Part shown: piece after piece, positions 26,786-61,215 of the stretch
Layout of the letters: every line of letters starts with the position of its first letter
Numbering within the stretch: position 1 is the first letter of the stretch
Origin: Paralichthys olivaceus
Lineage: Eukaryota; Chordata; Actinopteri; Pleuronectiformes; Paralichthyidae
NCBI RefSeq assembly: GCF_024713975.1
Contig: NC_091111.1
Span: forward strand, 14,796,501 to 14,860,500
Reading direction: 5' to 3'
DNA: 64,000 nt
Position numbers and translations under genes: made by a program
Notes under the pieces: generated by a model
Told to the model about the DNA's origin: nothing
Databases searched by the model: none
The model's input: the letters and a program-made list of their open reading frames with translations, nothing else

Positions 26786-26953
26786 GCGTGTGAGGTGTGT
26801 AATGTGTGTTCTGGTGTGTGTTTGACTATGCATGAAAGAGTGTAAGTGTTTAAAAGGCTAGAGGGTGTGTTAATATCGATATCTGTGTGTGTGTGTTTTT
26901 AGGTGTCTAACTCTGGGACTGTAAGCAGAGATCTCAACCGGATGACGCCCACT

Positions 26954-27013
<60 letters not shown>

Positions 27014-27405
27014 CCTGGAGGCCCCCCCCGGCCTCTGAGGGGTCTGAAGAGACCCTGGTGCAAACGAGAGATTTCCATCTCCTCCTTCCTGAATAACTGA
27101 TCCTCTGATATCTAATCTATTTCCCATTTATAAGCAGCATATATAATCAATGGATGTTAATAACTCACTATAACCCGTTTGTAAGCAGATATAAGGAAGT
27201 TTTATGTGATTAGCGAAGTAGATGTCAACAAGTGAAACTCCTCAAGTTCATGAATAGTACAATATGAAATAAGGATCATGAAATGTGATGTATTTATTTA
27301 AATCATTTGTTACTGTTATTTGTAAGCTATATTTATTGATGCAGTATTTATTCATAATTACTCCGTAACTCTCAGTGATAATAAAGGTCATGACATGATG
27401 CTGAA
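26343..27405 (+). other. sytl3: sytl3 3' UTR or decayed C2B region, with polyadenylation signal
   Basis: In frame after the TGA come 11 codons resembling the C2A-C2B linker, then a GTGAGT donor at 26376. No convincing C2B exon follows. A TG microsatellite (26753-26782) and a CT microsatellite (26955-27010) are here. AATAAA at 27380-27385 is the likely 3' end signal. Confidence 0.45.
26955..27010. repeat. Long CT microsatellite downstream of sytl3
   Basis: About 28 CT units. A TG repeat lies at 26753-26782. Open frames through the run (Ser-Leu or Arg-Glu repeats) are artefacts. Confidence 0.95.
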
Positions 27406-28494
27406 AGCTCTGCAAGGAATCATGTAAGTGCATTCATTCTTTTCTTTTCATTTTGGCCTCTCGGGGCAGCAGTGTAACACAGCTGTGAAAATAACAAGTG
27501 AAATAAAGTGAAGTCAAAAACAAACAAAACTAAGATTTAAACTCTAGTTTAAAAGGTTGAATAATATGGGCGGCGTAAACTTTCACTGGAGGGACGGATT
27601 CTGGCCCACAGGCAGTTGTTTGTAATTTAAGACGTGTGAATCATTTGATAACTATTTCTACAACAGTTATCAACGTTTTTGAAAGACTTGAAGTATGTTA
27701 ATAGAATTATTTAATGTGAATCTACCAAAAATTCAATGTATAGATGTACCACATATTATCAGTCCAGAAATGAAAATATTCATGCGTTAGATATGAAGAG
27801 TCAATCAGCTAAACAGCCATTAAAATAAAATGACAGTGAAAGACACTTGGTGAATATTTCAGACAGATAAAATTTGGAGCCACACCCGTCAGTCACAAGA
27901 AGTGCTTTGACTTATTTCAGTGAAGGACTCCTGCACAATGAGGCCTTTCTTGTCTGAGCAACGTGTGAAAGACATGTTCAGTCTCTGGTTTCACACAGCG
28001 AGAGAATAAAAAAACTGTTCCTGTAGAAGGAGCGGTGATGTCACTGACTGACAGTTCACTGTTAACCCACACGTCTCCATAGTAACCGGTTGTTGGCATG
28101 CCCCAACAAGTGGCATGACGTCAGCATCTCGAGGCGAGTTATCGTCAGCAGAACATGACGACGCTATAACGTGTTGTTTGCTCAACAGCAGTTTGTTTAT
28201 TACAACAACCGTCATCACCGGACTGATTCATTCTGCGCATGACACCGGATGTCATTTTTATATAAACGGAATCATGTTCCATTTTCTTATAAGAAATTAT
28301 TAAAGCATAAACTGAAATTAAAACATTAAGTCAGAAAGTTTGGTGTAACTGTGATACTTCTATAGTCGTCCACGTTCAGGCTACATCACTGGAACGGTGA
28401 CGACTGTGAAACTTAGTTATTTTAGCAGAACTGAGGAGTCTAAAAGTGGACTGAGGTACTTCTTGTTAAATATCACACAAAATAAACACACTGA
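27406..28494. other. Intergenic spacer between the convergent sytl3 and ezrin genes
   Basis: About 1.1 kb between the inferred sytl3 3' end and the ezrin 3' end. No exon, RNA gene or named repeat is recognised on either strand. Confidence 0.5.
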
Positions 28495-29801
28495 TGTTCA
28501 ATCATAGATTTCTTTTATTGCCAATATGTTGAACACCTCATTATAAAATCCTGTTCATATACAAAGACCAGCAGAGCCGTGTGTTTCCATTACAGTGTAA
28601 GTAGATGCTACTCTAGTCCATGTCCAGAGAGAAGAGAGGGAGATGCTGCTGTTGAACCTGGGTCTTTGTAAATGTTCACCTCAGGCCTCGTTTATCCTCA
28701 GAGGTCAAACAGAACAGACATAAAAGGCTTTTAATTCAAAGTTACATCCATTTTTTTCTGGTGACTATGACCAACTGTCTGGGAGTGGACCCTGCAGGGA
28801 GAGAAAGGCCACTTTTGGAGGGTAAAATAAAAAGCAGGAAACATGTACTCGTCTCTCACTCGACAGCGACAGAACAGAGGGAAATAAAATTACATTAAAC
28901 CTAAGTGTCCCGGTCGACGCGGCGCTCCGAGGGACAGACAACGGCAACTAAACAAAAAGTACCTAGATCGATCGCAATCTCCTCGACGGAATTCATGGCA
29001 TGCGGCTGGACATTTCCTACAGTAAAAAAAAATAATTTAAAATTAACTCTCTTTAATTTAGTGATCTAAAGGAAAAGAAGCATATGGAACATAAGACTGC
29101 TATTATTTTGGTCAATATATAAAAACCTTTAAAACATATATGTTTTCTTTATCATTAGTAGATAGCAAAAATATACAAACCAAGATGAAATACCCTTTTT
29201 AATGTCCCATATACAGTATAAATATCAAACTAGGCATGATTTAAACTACTGTATAGCAATATTAAACATAAATGGAAGTGTTCAAATATAATGGAAAACA
29301 AACACAAACTGTTTTTTCTGCTTATACTGTTTTCCCCTTTCTGAGTGGTCGCTGTAAATGACAAACTGTCCTGTTCTTCCAACACAACAAATGACAGACA
29401 TCAACAAAGAAGCCAGGCTTTGATTTCATATATTCTATGTGCACGTCATGAAATAATAATAATAATAATAATAAAATTTGGCTAATCCCACAACTAGTCT
29501 GCTTTAAAACATAAAAACAATAATGATTTGGTCAGAACGGATCAAATTAAACAATCAAATAACAAATCAGATATTAAACACTAAGACGAGAGGAGGTTTT
29601 GGCACTAAGGCATACTGCCCGACAAAGTTACAACAGGAGTTCATCTCAGTGATGCTTCTGCTGTGGTTATACTGCTCCACATAAGTCATATGAGTGTGTG
29701 TGTGGGTGTGCATGTGTGTGCGTGTCGATATGCGTCAGCCGAGGAGCGGGGATCGTAGTGACCATTCAGAAAGGGTACGTGGCCGAGGGGCCGAAGGCTT
29801 C
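28495..29801 (-). other. ezr: Ezrin 3' UTR with polyadenylation signal
   Basis: On the minus strand the ezrin stop is followed by about 1.3 kb without exons, ending at AATAAA (TTTATT at 28514-28519 on the + strand). An AAT-type microsatellite lies at 29452-29475. The exact cleavage point is inferred. Confidence 0.6.
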
Positions 29802-52997
<23,196 letters not shown>

Positions 52998-53089
52998 GTT
53001 TCTGTCCTTTCCGTTCCTCTGTGCAAGGAGCCGTTCGTTTTAAAAGAAGAAGAGGCCTGAGCTCCGTGTGACTTCTCTCTGCGTCTTCT
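52998..53089 (-). other. ezr: Ezrin 5' UTR in the start-codon exon
   Basis: Upstream of the ATG the minus strand reads back to a clear acceptor (CTCTCTTTTCAG) at about 53090, so this exon has about 92 bases of leader and only 12 coding bases. An upstream noncoding exon is required. Confidence 0.6.
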
Positions 53090-54934
53090 CTGAAAAGAGA
53101 GAAAGAGGAGAAACGAGTTTGAGACACTTGTGCGTTACTTAAACCCGGCGGAGAGCGCCTCGACACTCCTGCGGGCGACAGTCATCACGATGAATCACCG
53201 CGAGAGGAGGCGACAAGCTCACAGCAGGAAACTGACAAAGCGCCTGAACGCCAATCTGAGCCGCCCTTCAAAATAAGAGCATACGAGTCTTGGCAACTCT
53301 GGTAATAGACTGGTTCTTCTTACCTCATCACAATGTCACCGAGCCTGTTCCTGAGTTATTATCATCATTGTTTGTGCTGACAAGACAAAAAAAAATTGTC
53401 GGAAGCACTTGGGGACTTCCTGGACAAAACTTTTGAACTACCTGTAAAAAATGTTTTAGATAAACAGCTTTTCTTCATCTATTCTTTTATGACTTTGAGT
53501 AACTATTCTCTGTTAAATGTATTGCAAGTTTTTATATAAAAAGAATTGTATACACTGAAGCCATCGTTCGAACCATTACACCACCAGCACAGACAGAAGC
53601 TAGGACTTAGTCAATATTGGCAATATTTTTAAAAAGTTATTATTTCCTTGGAATTAAAAAAAAAAAGACAACTCCATCAAGTTGATCTCTTCAAATTCTT
53701 CAATCTTGTCTGAATAACTTAAAAAAAACTAAGAGAACTTAGCAATAATTTAAAACAGGGAAAATTAGCAAATCTTAACATTTCTGCACTGGGACCAGAG
53801 AACATTTAATTTTCAGTGACATGCCAATTATTATTTTTTAGACATTGCACGAGTTGGGTTTGTTGTTTCCTTAATAAATCATTCATTTAGTCAATAAATA
53901 AATAAAAAATGATCATGGTCAAAAACGTCAGAGACAAAACCAAGGTGGTATATAAAATATTTCATTTTCAATTATATAAAACTGAGGATAGGCAAATCAG
54001 AACATTCGCGAAATTAGAACCAATTGTTTCTTATGTGACTGATTACTTTTTAATATGGTGTTAAAACCATAAAAAACTATAACAATGCAATACCATGACC
54101 TGTGGCTTATCCTTCCAATATAAATTATTCTGTCTAATATCCAAATAACCTATTAGTTTAATGCCAGTGGTGTTTAATGGTTTAAAGGGTCCTCTCTGGT
54201 CCCTGACATTAGTTTTATTGTGAAATCAGACACAGGAAATTAAAGATTTTTAATCCACCTTGATGAATTTGACTCATGCAGGCAGCAGCAGCAGGTTTCA
54301 TATGGTCCTCAGCCTCACCCAGTAGCTGTGAGAAACCTAGTCTCCACCCTGCTCTTGTTTAACTCTTATTCTGAACATTAACGAACAAACCCTCATTAAT
54401 GTCAACTCAGGTTTATCTGTGTGGATGAATAAAGTGGATTCTACCAACACAGAAACAATATTGCATTAAACCACAGAATCAACAGTTAGATTGTATCATT
54501 TTGAAGCTGTAACAAAAATTCAACAAAGATGATTATCAGTGATTCATTTTCTTGGAAAGGTTTCGTGTGTGTGACACCGGTTCACACCCATAGCTACAGG
54601 GAAACTAACGAGCCAAGCAAACGAGAAAATCCACCTTTAGTGTTTCTGAACGACCCAAACAGACCACACAGATTTTATAAGTTGTAAAGCGGTGGAATAG
54701 TTGAAAGAGTCGAAAGAAAGAAAGAGGTGTGAGTGTTGAACCGAGGCTGTGATCGTGTTGAGCTGCAGTCACACACACATCCTCAGTTTAATCCCACTGA
54801 CACCTGTTGGGAGATTTGTCTCTTTTGTGCACAGCAGGCAGAAAGTGCGCGGAAAACAAAGTGCGTAAAGTGGGTAGCTTTTACGCAGCAAGAGCGCAGG
54901 GTTTGTTTCGCCGGTTAAATATCTATTGACTTAC

Positions 54935-55140
54935 AGTTGAAGTCTTGCTGATGAGACGAGGTGCTGGTGAGAGAGACGCTTCGCAGCCGCAGATTTCCCC
55001 TCCCTCTGTTCAGCCAGGCGCAATATGGCGCTCATCCATCCAACCAGCCAACCGTGGAGGAGGCCCGGCCCAGACAGTACCTGCTGCTGCCGGTAGGGTG
55101 CTGCTGGAGGAGGAGGAGCGGTTCACAACCATGGGTCCGG
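54935..55140 (-). promoter_or_regulatory. ezr: Putative ezrin noncoding first exon and promoter
   Basis: On the minus strand a stretch ends AAGACTTCAACT followed by GTAAGTC, a strong donor at 54934. The region up to about 55140 is GC-rich against AT-rich surroundings, as expected for a housekeeping-type promoter. The transcription start is not defined. Pairing with the acceptor at 53090 implies a 1.85-kb leader intron. Confidence 0.5.
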
Positions 55141-55204
55141 GGACCCACTGAGGGGGTTTACGCATAAAACTAGTTTCAGTATTGTGTGTTCAGGGAGATT
55201 TTAT

Positions 55205-55825
55205 CTAAAGATGGACTTTCCCCACCCACAGCAGGGTCCTCAAGAGCCAATTCATCGTTAGAGGATTTAGGATTTAGGGGCAATAGAAGTTTCAAACAAA
55301 AATGGCAACCTTAATTGTGAACTATAATGTATAGTTGTATTTGAAAAACGTACTGTGGCTGTTATTTAAAGACAGTAATGATTAGGGCTCATTTCACGAA
55401 TTTGGTTGATGGTTTACCTGATTATCTTAATAATAGAATAATAATAATGGATTTTATTTATATAGCTAATTTCAAAGCCTAGTTAATGGTTTTAAGATTA
55501 AAAAAAAAACAAGTTTAAAGCAAATGATAGGTAATATTTCAAAATAAGAAACTATTAAGATCACACAGCAATAGATCACATACAGAAGATAAAATAAAAC
55601 ATTATATAATGATTAAAATAGATGGTGAGATCAGAACAACGAGAAAGCACACCTATAAAAAATTGTGTCAAGGAAATTTTAAGTGGAGGAGGAGTTTCCC
55701 CACCCACAAGCAGAGCCCTTAAGAGTCAATTCAACATTTAATTTAGGAGTCGATAGAACTTGAGAAGAAATCAGGATTTCAACCTCAACTGTGAACTGTA
55801 CTGTATAGCTGTTGTATAAAAGCCA
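55205..55825. repeat. Diverged pair of direct repeats about 480 bp apart
   Basis: 55205-55345 and 55683-55825 share TTTCCCCACCCACA, AAGAG(C/T)CAATTCA and TGTGAACT(A/G)TA.TGTATAG in the same order and spacing, with many differences between. This looks like an old local duplication upstream of the ezrin promoter. No coding potential was seen. Confidence 0.75.
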
Positions 55826-56997
55826 GTGAAGACTATGGCTAATTCCTGGTACATTAAATCACTATGCAAACACCACAGTTTAATTTGTTACATGATCATT
55901 TTAAAGCATAACCAAGAGTGTCTGTCTCCCAAAAAACAGTAAATTAACAAAGGAATAAATAAATATGATGTAAGTGTAATGGCTAATGTTTTTAGGTTAT
56001 TTTGTAATTCATTTTAGGATTTTACTATAGTGTTTGAAACACAATTCACTAATTTTCCCAGACAATAAATGACAAACCTATTTAACCTTAATATAACATA
56101 AAATTCAACAGTATCACAAAGTAATACCAGTGACATCATATATGTTGCAACACCTTTCTGATGTCAGGTTTCATTTGATTGATTGATTGTGTTTAAGCCA
56201 CTTTCCCTGAGAAAACTTCAGGTGGATTATTTGAGCAACACCTGCTAAAACCATCTATGTCTCTTAATAAAAACATTCAATCCTCATCTGTCTGCTGTGT
56301 AAAGCTACACCTCCTGGGCAGTTTCATCACAGCACAAACTTGTCTTTTGTTTTTTGCTGTTGCACAATATTTCACCAGTGGAGGAAGTGACACTGAACCA
56401 AGGAAGTACTGCCAGGAGAGGGGGGAGGTGGCATAGGTGAGCTGACCAATGAGGTGGCAGGATTAAAATAGAGCCGTATATATCAGAGGTTAGACCTACT
56501 TCTCACCATTATACAAAAGTAAAGAGTGACGTGACAACTGTACACAACACTTAGCTCTACAAAACCTGGCTGTGCCCTTCATCATCATCGTCATCGTCAC
56601 AGTCACTTCCTTAACTACAATAGTTTTTGAGTTAATTTAGTATCTTATTGGATAAAGTATACACAAACTAAAAGTAGAACATGAAGATGATAACACAAAC
56701 CTTTTTTTTTTGGATATAGTCATGTTAACTGAGAGGAAGAGTGAGTCTTTCCAAGTAATGCAAAACATTCTTGCATTTGCCTGTTAGTGTCCCTGAATGA
56801 ACTGTTTGCAGAGCAATGTCAGATGCAAATAAATGAGCCACAGGAAGGTGCTTTGAATTTCCAATGGTCCTTTTAAATGCTTAGAGTTCCTTAGTCACTT
56901 TTGTTCACCTTTCTCCAATAAAAGAGGCGGTTTTACAAGTAGAAATGTATTTTAATGAAAGTTTCATGCCATTGAATCATCGCAGAGTCTTTTCATG
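55826..56997. other. Intergenic, ezrin to rsph3 copy A
   Basis: AT-rich, with no gene recognised. A possible ATTAAA signal for copy A lies on the minus strand at 56951-56956, about 45 bp after its stop codon. Confidence 0.4.
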
Positions 56998-59394
56998 TTA
57001 TACGTCAGATTCGTCTGGTTGTGTCTCCAGGTCGTTGAACTCCTCCAGTCTCTTCTGGGCGACATCATATATGATATCTGAAACAGTCATAAACACAACC
57101 GACTGTGATCTCTGTGATGTTTGCAAATAACCACTAGATGGCGGTCCAACAGTGTCTATGACCTGATGACCCCTGGAGGATTCATTGTGAAAAAACTTTT
57201 GTCTGTCAACTATAATCTCTAGAGAGAAAAGGTGCACTACACAAATCTTGTTTGGGTTTTAGACCAAACTTTCAAGAGGGTACAAACTAATTGGATTATA
57301 TCTGTTACTGTTATTTGTACTTTTGTATAATATTTTGTGTGTTTGCGTATTTGTGAACTACTCAGTGAGAAGAAAAACGCCTTAATTTAAAGTTATGATA
57401 CTGAATTCTCTTACTGTCCAGAAGCTGTCTAGCTGCGCATCTCTTTTCCAAACTGTTGTTGACCTCATTCATTAGCCATGGTAGGAAAGATGTTTCAATA
57501 TCTGGAAATCAGAAACAAATATGACAACAGGTTAAAGGTAGTTGAGTGCCGTGATGCCCCTGTGTGACAGTAAAGGGGGCAACTTGAGTTTGAATCATGC
57601 AGGAAAGCATTGTGGCAAACGGAGGCTGACCTCTCTCCACGGGGTCGTAAAAGTAGCCATGGTTTCTGAGCGAGGTGAAGGCTGCAGGTAGAAGGTCAGC
57701 CAGGTACTGCTGCGTATACGCCCGGGCGGCAATCTTCTCTGCAGTCTCTCTTTCTTTCTCCAGCACCGCCTTCTGCTGTGCAATCCTACGCTCCTGAAGA
57801 TAAGTGAGAACGTTTTAAATTACAGGTTTATTTTCTGTTTCTGTTCTTGATAAATTCTTCTCATATGGCACAATATAAAACAGCAAGCAAGGACTTGTGA
57901 AACTGACACTGATTTAAATTGGGGAAAAAAATCCTAGTAATCAACTGAAAAAAGTTAAATACTGAAGAGCATAGCATCTGCTTCATCTGATTTGCTTGAC
58001 AGTGGCATTACCATTGCAGCATAAGTAAACAAACCTATTAGCTAATAGATTTACTCTTGAAATCTAGGGGGAGAGATGCAGCATAAAGTTCAGTGAAATG
58101 ATTTTCTGAAATGTACTTACTTTTTCTTCACTGTGGCGTCTCTCCTGCTCCTGAAGGCGCTGCACTTCTGCCAGCTCGATATTTCGGAGCTCTTGGAAAG
58201 CCTTCTGCTGGGCCTTCAGATAGGCCAGCTCCTCCTCCTCCATCACCTCCAGCAGAGACTGCTCGATTGTCTTACCCACCAGCACCTCCAGCACGGGCTG
58301 TACCTCCCTGTCAAAGTCAAACAACTACACAACATACTGTTCATAAGTGGTGCTGTGCTGTGTACTTTAAAATATTAAATTTGATACTTGATTTGAACAA
58401 ACCTGCAGATATTCTACATGTTATTTGACATTTACTTAATCAAGGTTGGGAGACTTACAAAAGACAAGCAATGGATGACTTGTGAAGCAACAGTTCCCAC
58501 AATGCATCTCTTCGCCTATTCACCATTTTAAACACACCTCAATAACCCAGATGATGTGATTGATTTATAATCGATAAAATGTGGCCACATCTCGTTTGTT
58601 TTACCCACCTCTCCCTCCTCTATCTGTGTTGCAGCATCTTTTCCAGATTTGGCGGGTATGAAGAGTGGGGATGCTGGTCTGTCCAGGAAAGCATCAGTCT
58701 GACACTCAATATCTGTGGTCACTATAACATCACTCAGTTCTTCAAGATAAAGATCTGAAAATAAAGGACAGAGTATTTCAAAAAGACACTTTCATAACAC
58801 GCAGAGGTGAAACTTCTGAAGCTGTTAAGAATAATGTTTCACCTGTTTGTACATCAGTGTGTTTTCTGCCCTGCACAGCTTCAGGAGTCTTGGGTCTGCT
58901 CTGCTCTTGAGCTCTCTTTAGAGCGACAGCTCTCCGCCGGATGTGCTGCTGTCTCTGTAGTTCAGCAGGGTCTGGCTGAGCTGTCTGTAAATGGGGCGTG
59001 ACAAAAACACATCTTTAAAATAAAGTGTTCTAAAGGAAAACAAATCAACCAGGAAGACAGCAAAGAAAAAATGTATATTTCAAACTTACGGTTGGTATGA
59101 TGTGGTGAGCATAAGTATTTCCTCGGACAACACGACGGTCATACATAATGTTTCCATAGCTACTGTGTGTCCTGCGTTGCCAAAAAATAAAAACATAAAG
59201 CAGTCGAGCATTAGCAGCTGAACGTGACACTCGTTAACACCAGCACTTCTTTAGCTTAATAAATTGTTTCCGGATGGTACGAACTGTTCATCCGGAGCTT
59301 CTTTGAATTTGCTGCGGGTCTCAACGGCCCGGGGTCGGCTGGAGAAGGTGTACGTCCCGCTAGGTTCTCTGTGGTTGTGAGGAGCAGACGCCAT
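56998..59394 (-). CDS. rsph3: Radial spoke head protein 3, copy A
   Basis: RSPH3 is a stalk component of the axonemal radial spoke in motile cilia and flagella and an A-kinase anchoring protein. Exons from the start: 59285-59394, 59090-59171, 58843-58984, 58609-58754, 58121-58324, 57631-57793, 57415-57501, 56998-57077; 1014 bases, 337 residues. It starts MASAPHNHREPS, then YGNIMYDRRVVRGNTYA, GRKHTDVQTDLYLEELSD, ECQTDAFLDRPASPLFIPAK, a helical Glu-rich core (QSLLEVMEEEELAYLKAQ) and YFYDPVERDIETSFLPWLM, all close to human RSPH3. It lacks the long N- and C-terminal extensions of the human protein. The first intron is only 113 bp with a weak donor (GTTCGT); using it restores PDEQTHSSYGNIMYD, near human PDEEPMHYGNIMYD. 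Without splicing the frame hits a stop. Confidence 0.92.
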
Positions 59395-61215
59395 GTTTCA
59401 GGGAAGTGTCACCGCCGTAACCACAACAATGAGGACGAGCTCAGATTGTGGCAGCGGCGGTTGCTCGCAGAGGCACTTCCGGTGGCAACAGAAACCGCCT
59501 CGGTCATGTCAAGGCAGCTGCCTTTGATGCCACACTGTTCGAGGGCAAGTTGTCAGGCTGAGTCCACGGAGGGCGATATTTATACAGGCTGGCTTATCCT
59601 GTTAACATACAGTGAAATGGACTGATATTGAAGCAAACTGCTATTTATACTTTCCTGGCTGTAGCCAATCATTTCAAGTACATCTCCACCAAGGTACAAC
59701 TTGAGAAAAACTAAATGTTGCTGTTGACGACAGATAGACATTCAGAATGTGTGAACAATCGCCTTTTATTTTTTTAAGTTTGAGTAATTTGTGCAAATGC
59801 AGATCATAATAACTAAATTATAGCATTAAATTATAGCATTGTGTATTGTAAAGACATATTGTGTCAGTGATGGTAAATGTTGATAGTGGAAACTTTAACA
59901 GGGCGACAGAGCTGCAGTAACAGACACACACAGCAGGTTCTATATGTGTCAAAGATAACAAAGGTATTGTAGTAAGGATTTAAAGTGACTTTAATATTTA
60001 ACACCTTTGACGTTCACAAGGCACGAACATTAATTGGCTCATGATACATCAACAACAGCTTCTCACCGTCGTCATTTCAGACAGAAGAGTAAAGTCAAAG
60101 CAAATTTGAGTCTTTTTATGTAACTCATTGAAAATAAAGCAGTGTTCCAGTTTCAGTCATTAAGCATCATGTTCCATTGACATCACTGCCATGTCCTACC
60201 ACAGTCTATGGTCCTACCACATATGTGTGTACCAGATTAGCTCAACTCTCTATCAACATCTAAAAATGATGCCTGGATAAAGTTCTTTACACAGAAAAAC
60301 AGACCATTCCCGTTGACATCAGAAACTGGTTACAGCACCTTGGCAGTCTTGAAATGTTTGGCCCAAAGACTGTTCTGTGGATCAGAAAGTACAACTGATA
60401 TAGTATTTGTAATATAAAACACTATAGGCTAACACACCTTGGAATTAGCTCTGACACGAGACCTAAAGCTGCTAGACTAAAGACAAGTGAAGGAAAGACA
60501 TTTCAATACTTAAGAGAAAAGAAGAACATCTTTACTGTGTTGTCATTGATCTTTAGAGAAACCCAGTGTGGGGAGCCCAAGCGCTCATCTACATTATGTG
60601 CTGACTAGTACATTTATTTTCCATGGGGACTGGATTACTTTGGCTACGAAAAAAATATTATGTTATTTGTTCTGTGTCGCCGTCAGGAGTCTGAAGTGTG
60701 GCACAGGCACATCTTATAAATGATCAGCAGACAAAAATAAAATAATTAACATGGCATGGGCCCATAAAATGCTTAATACATTTTGTTAAAGTTTAACTAA
60801 ACCCCTAAAACATTTTTTTCAGATGAAAACTTCTGTAAAGAAAATATTTATTTGGGAATTTCGGCGTTTTAAATATGAGTACAGAAAACGGAACCGAATA
60901 AAATAGATGTGAAGGGATGACACCATAACTGTATCAACGATCCATTCCCCAGAACGATAGAAAGTAAGAAAACGTTCAAAAACTAGTCTAACCCCCGAAG
61001 AAGTCACAATCAGCAGGAGTTGCTCTTAGACTGTGTGGCAGCAGAGGAAGCTGCCTCCAAACAAAGGTGGGAGCTTGTCGCGGCTGGTGCCCTAATGCCG
61101 CCTGGCAGCAGTGTTTTTTTTAAGTTTCAGTGCAATGACACAAAACATAGGCAAAGCATTAACAACATGCTAATGAAACACTCATGCCAATAAGTCATTG
61201 CTGAGTCTTTCCATG
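59395..61215. other. Spacer between rsph3 copies: copy A promoter side and copy B 3' side
   Basis: 59395-59500 is the GC-richer upstream region of copy A, with ACTTCCGG (ETS-like) at 59475-59482 and GGTGGCAAC at 59481-59489. From about 59600 to 61200 no gene is seen; it probably includes the copy B 3' UTR. Confidence 0.45.

Noticed and set aside
26581..27090. Possible remnants of a sytl3 C2B domain (a VQLWDK-like string near 26610, a CLTL-like string near 26902)
   Set aside because: Matches are only a few residues long, in different frames, with stops between them and no clean exon boundaries. Chance is likely.
26903..27100. Open frame after an acceptor-like TTTTTAG, as a last sytl3 exon
   Set aside because: Most of it is a CT microsatellite read as Ser-Leu, and joining it to the preceding donor gives an early stop.
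59045..59230. Alternative rsph3 copy A start inside the 113-bp intron region
   Set aside because: Splicing from 59285 to 59171 restores a human-like sequence with correct phase, a better explanation than a new N-terminus.
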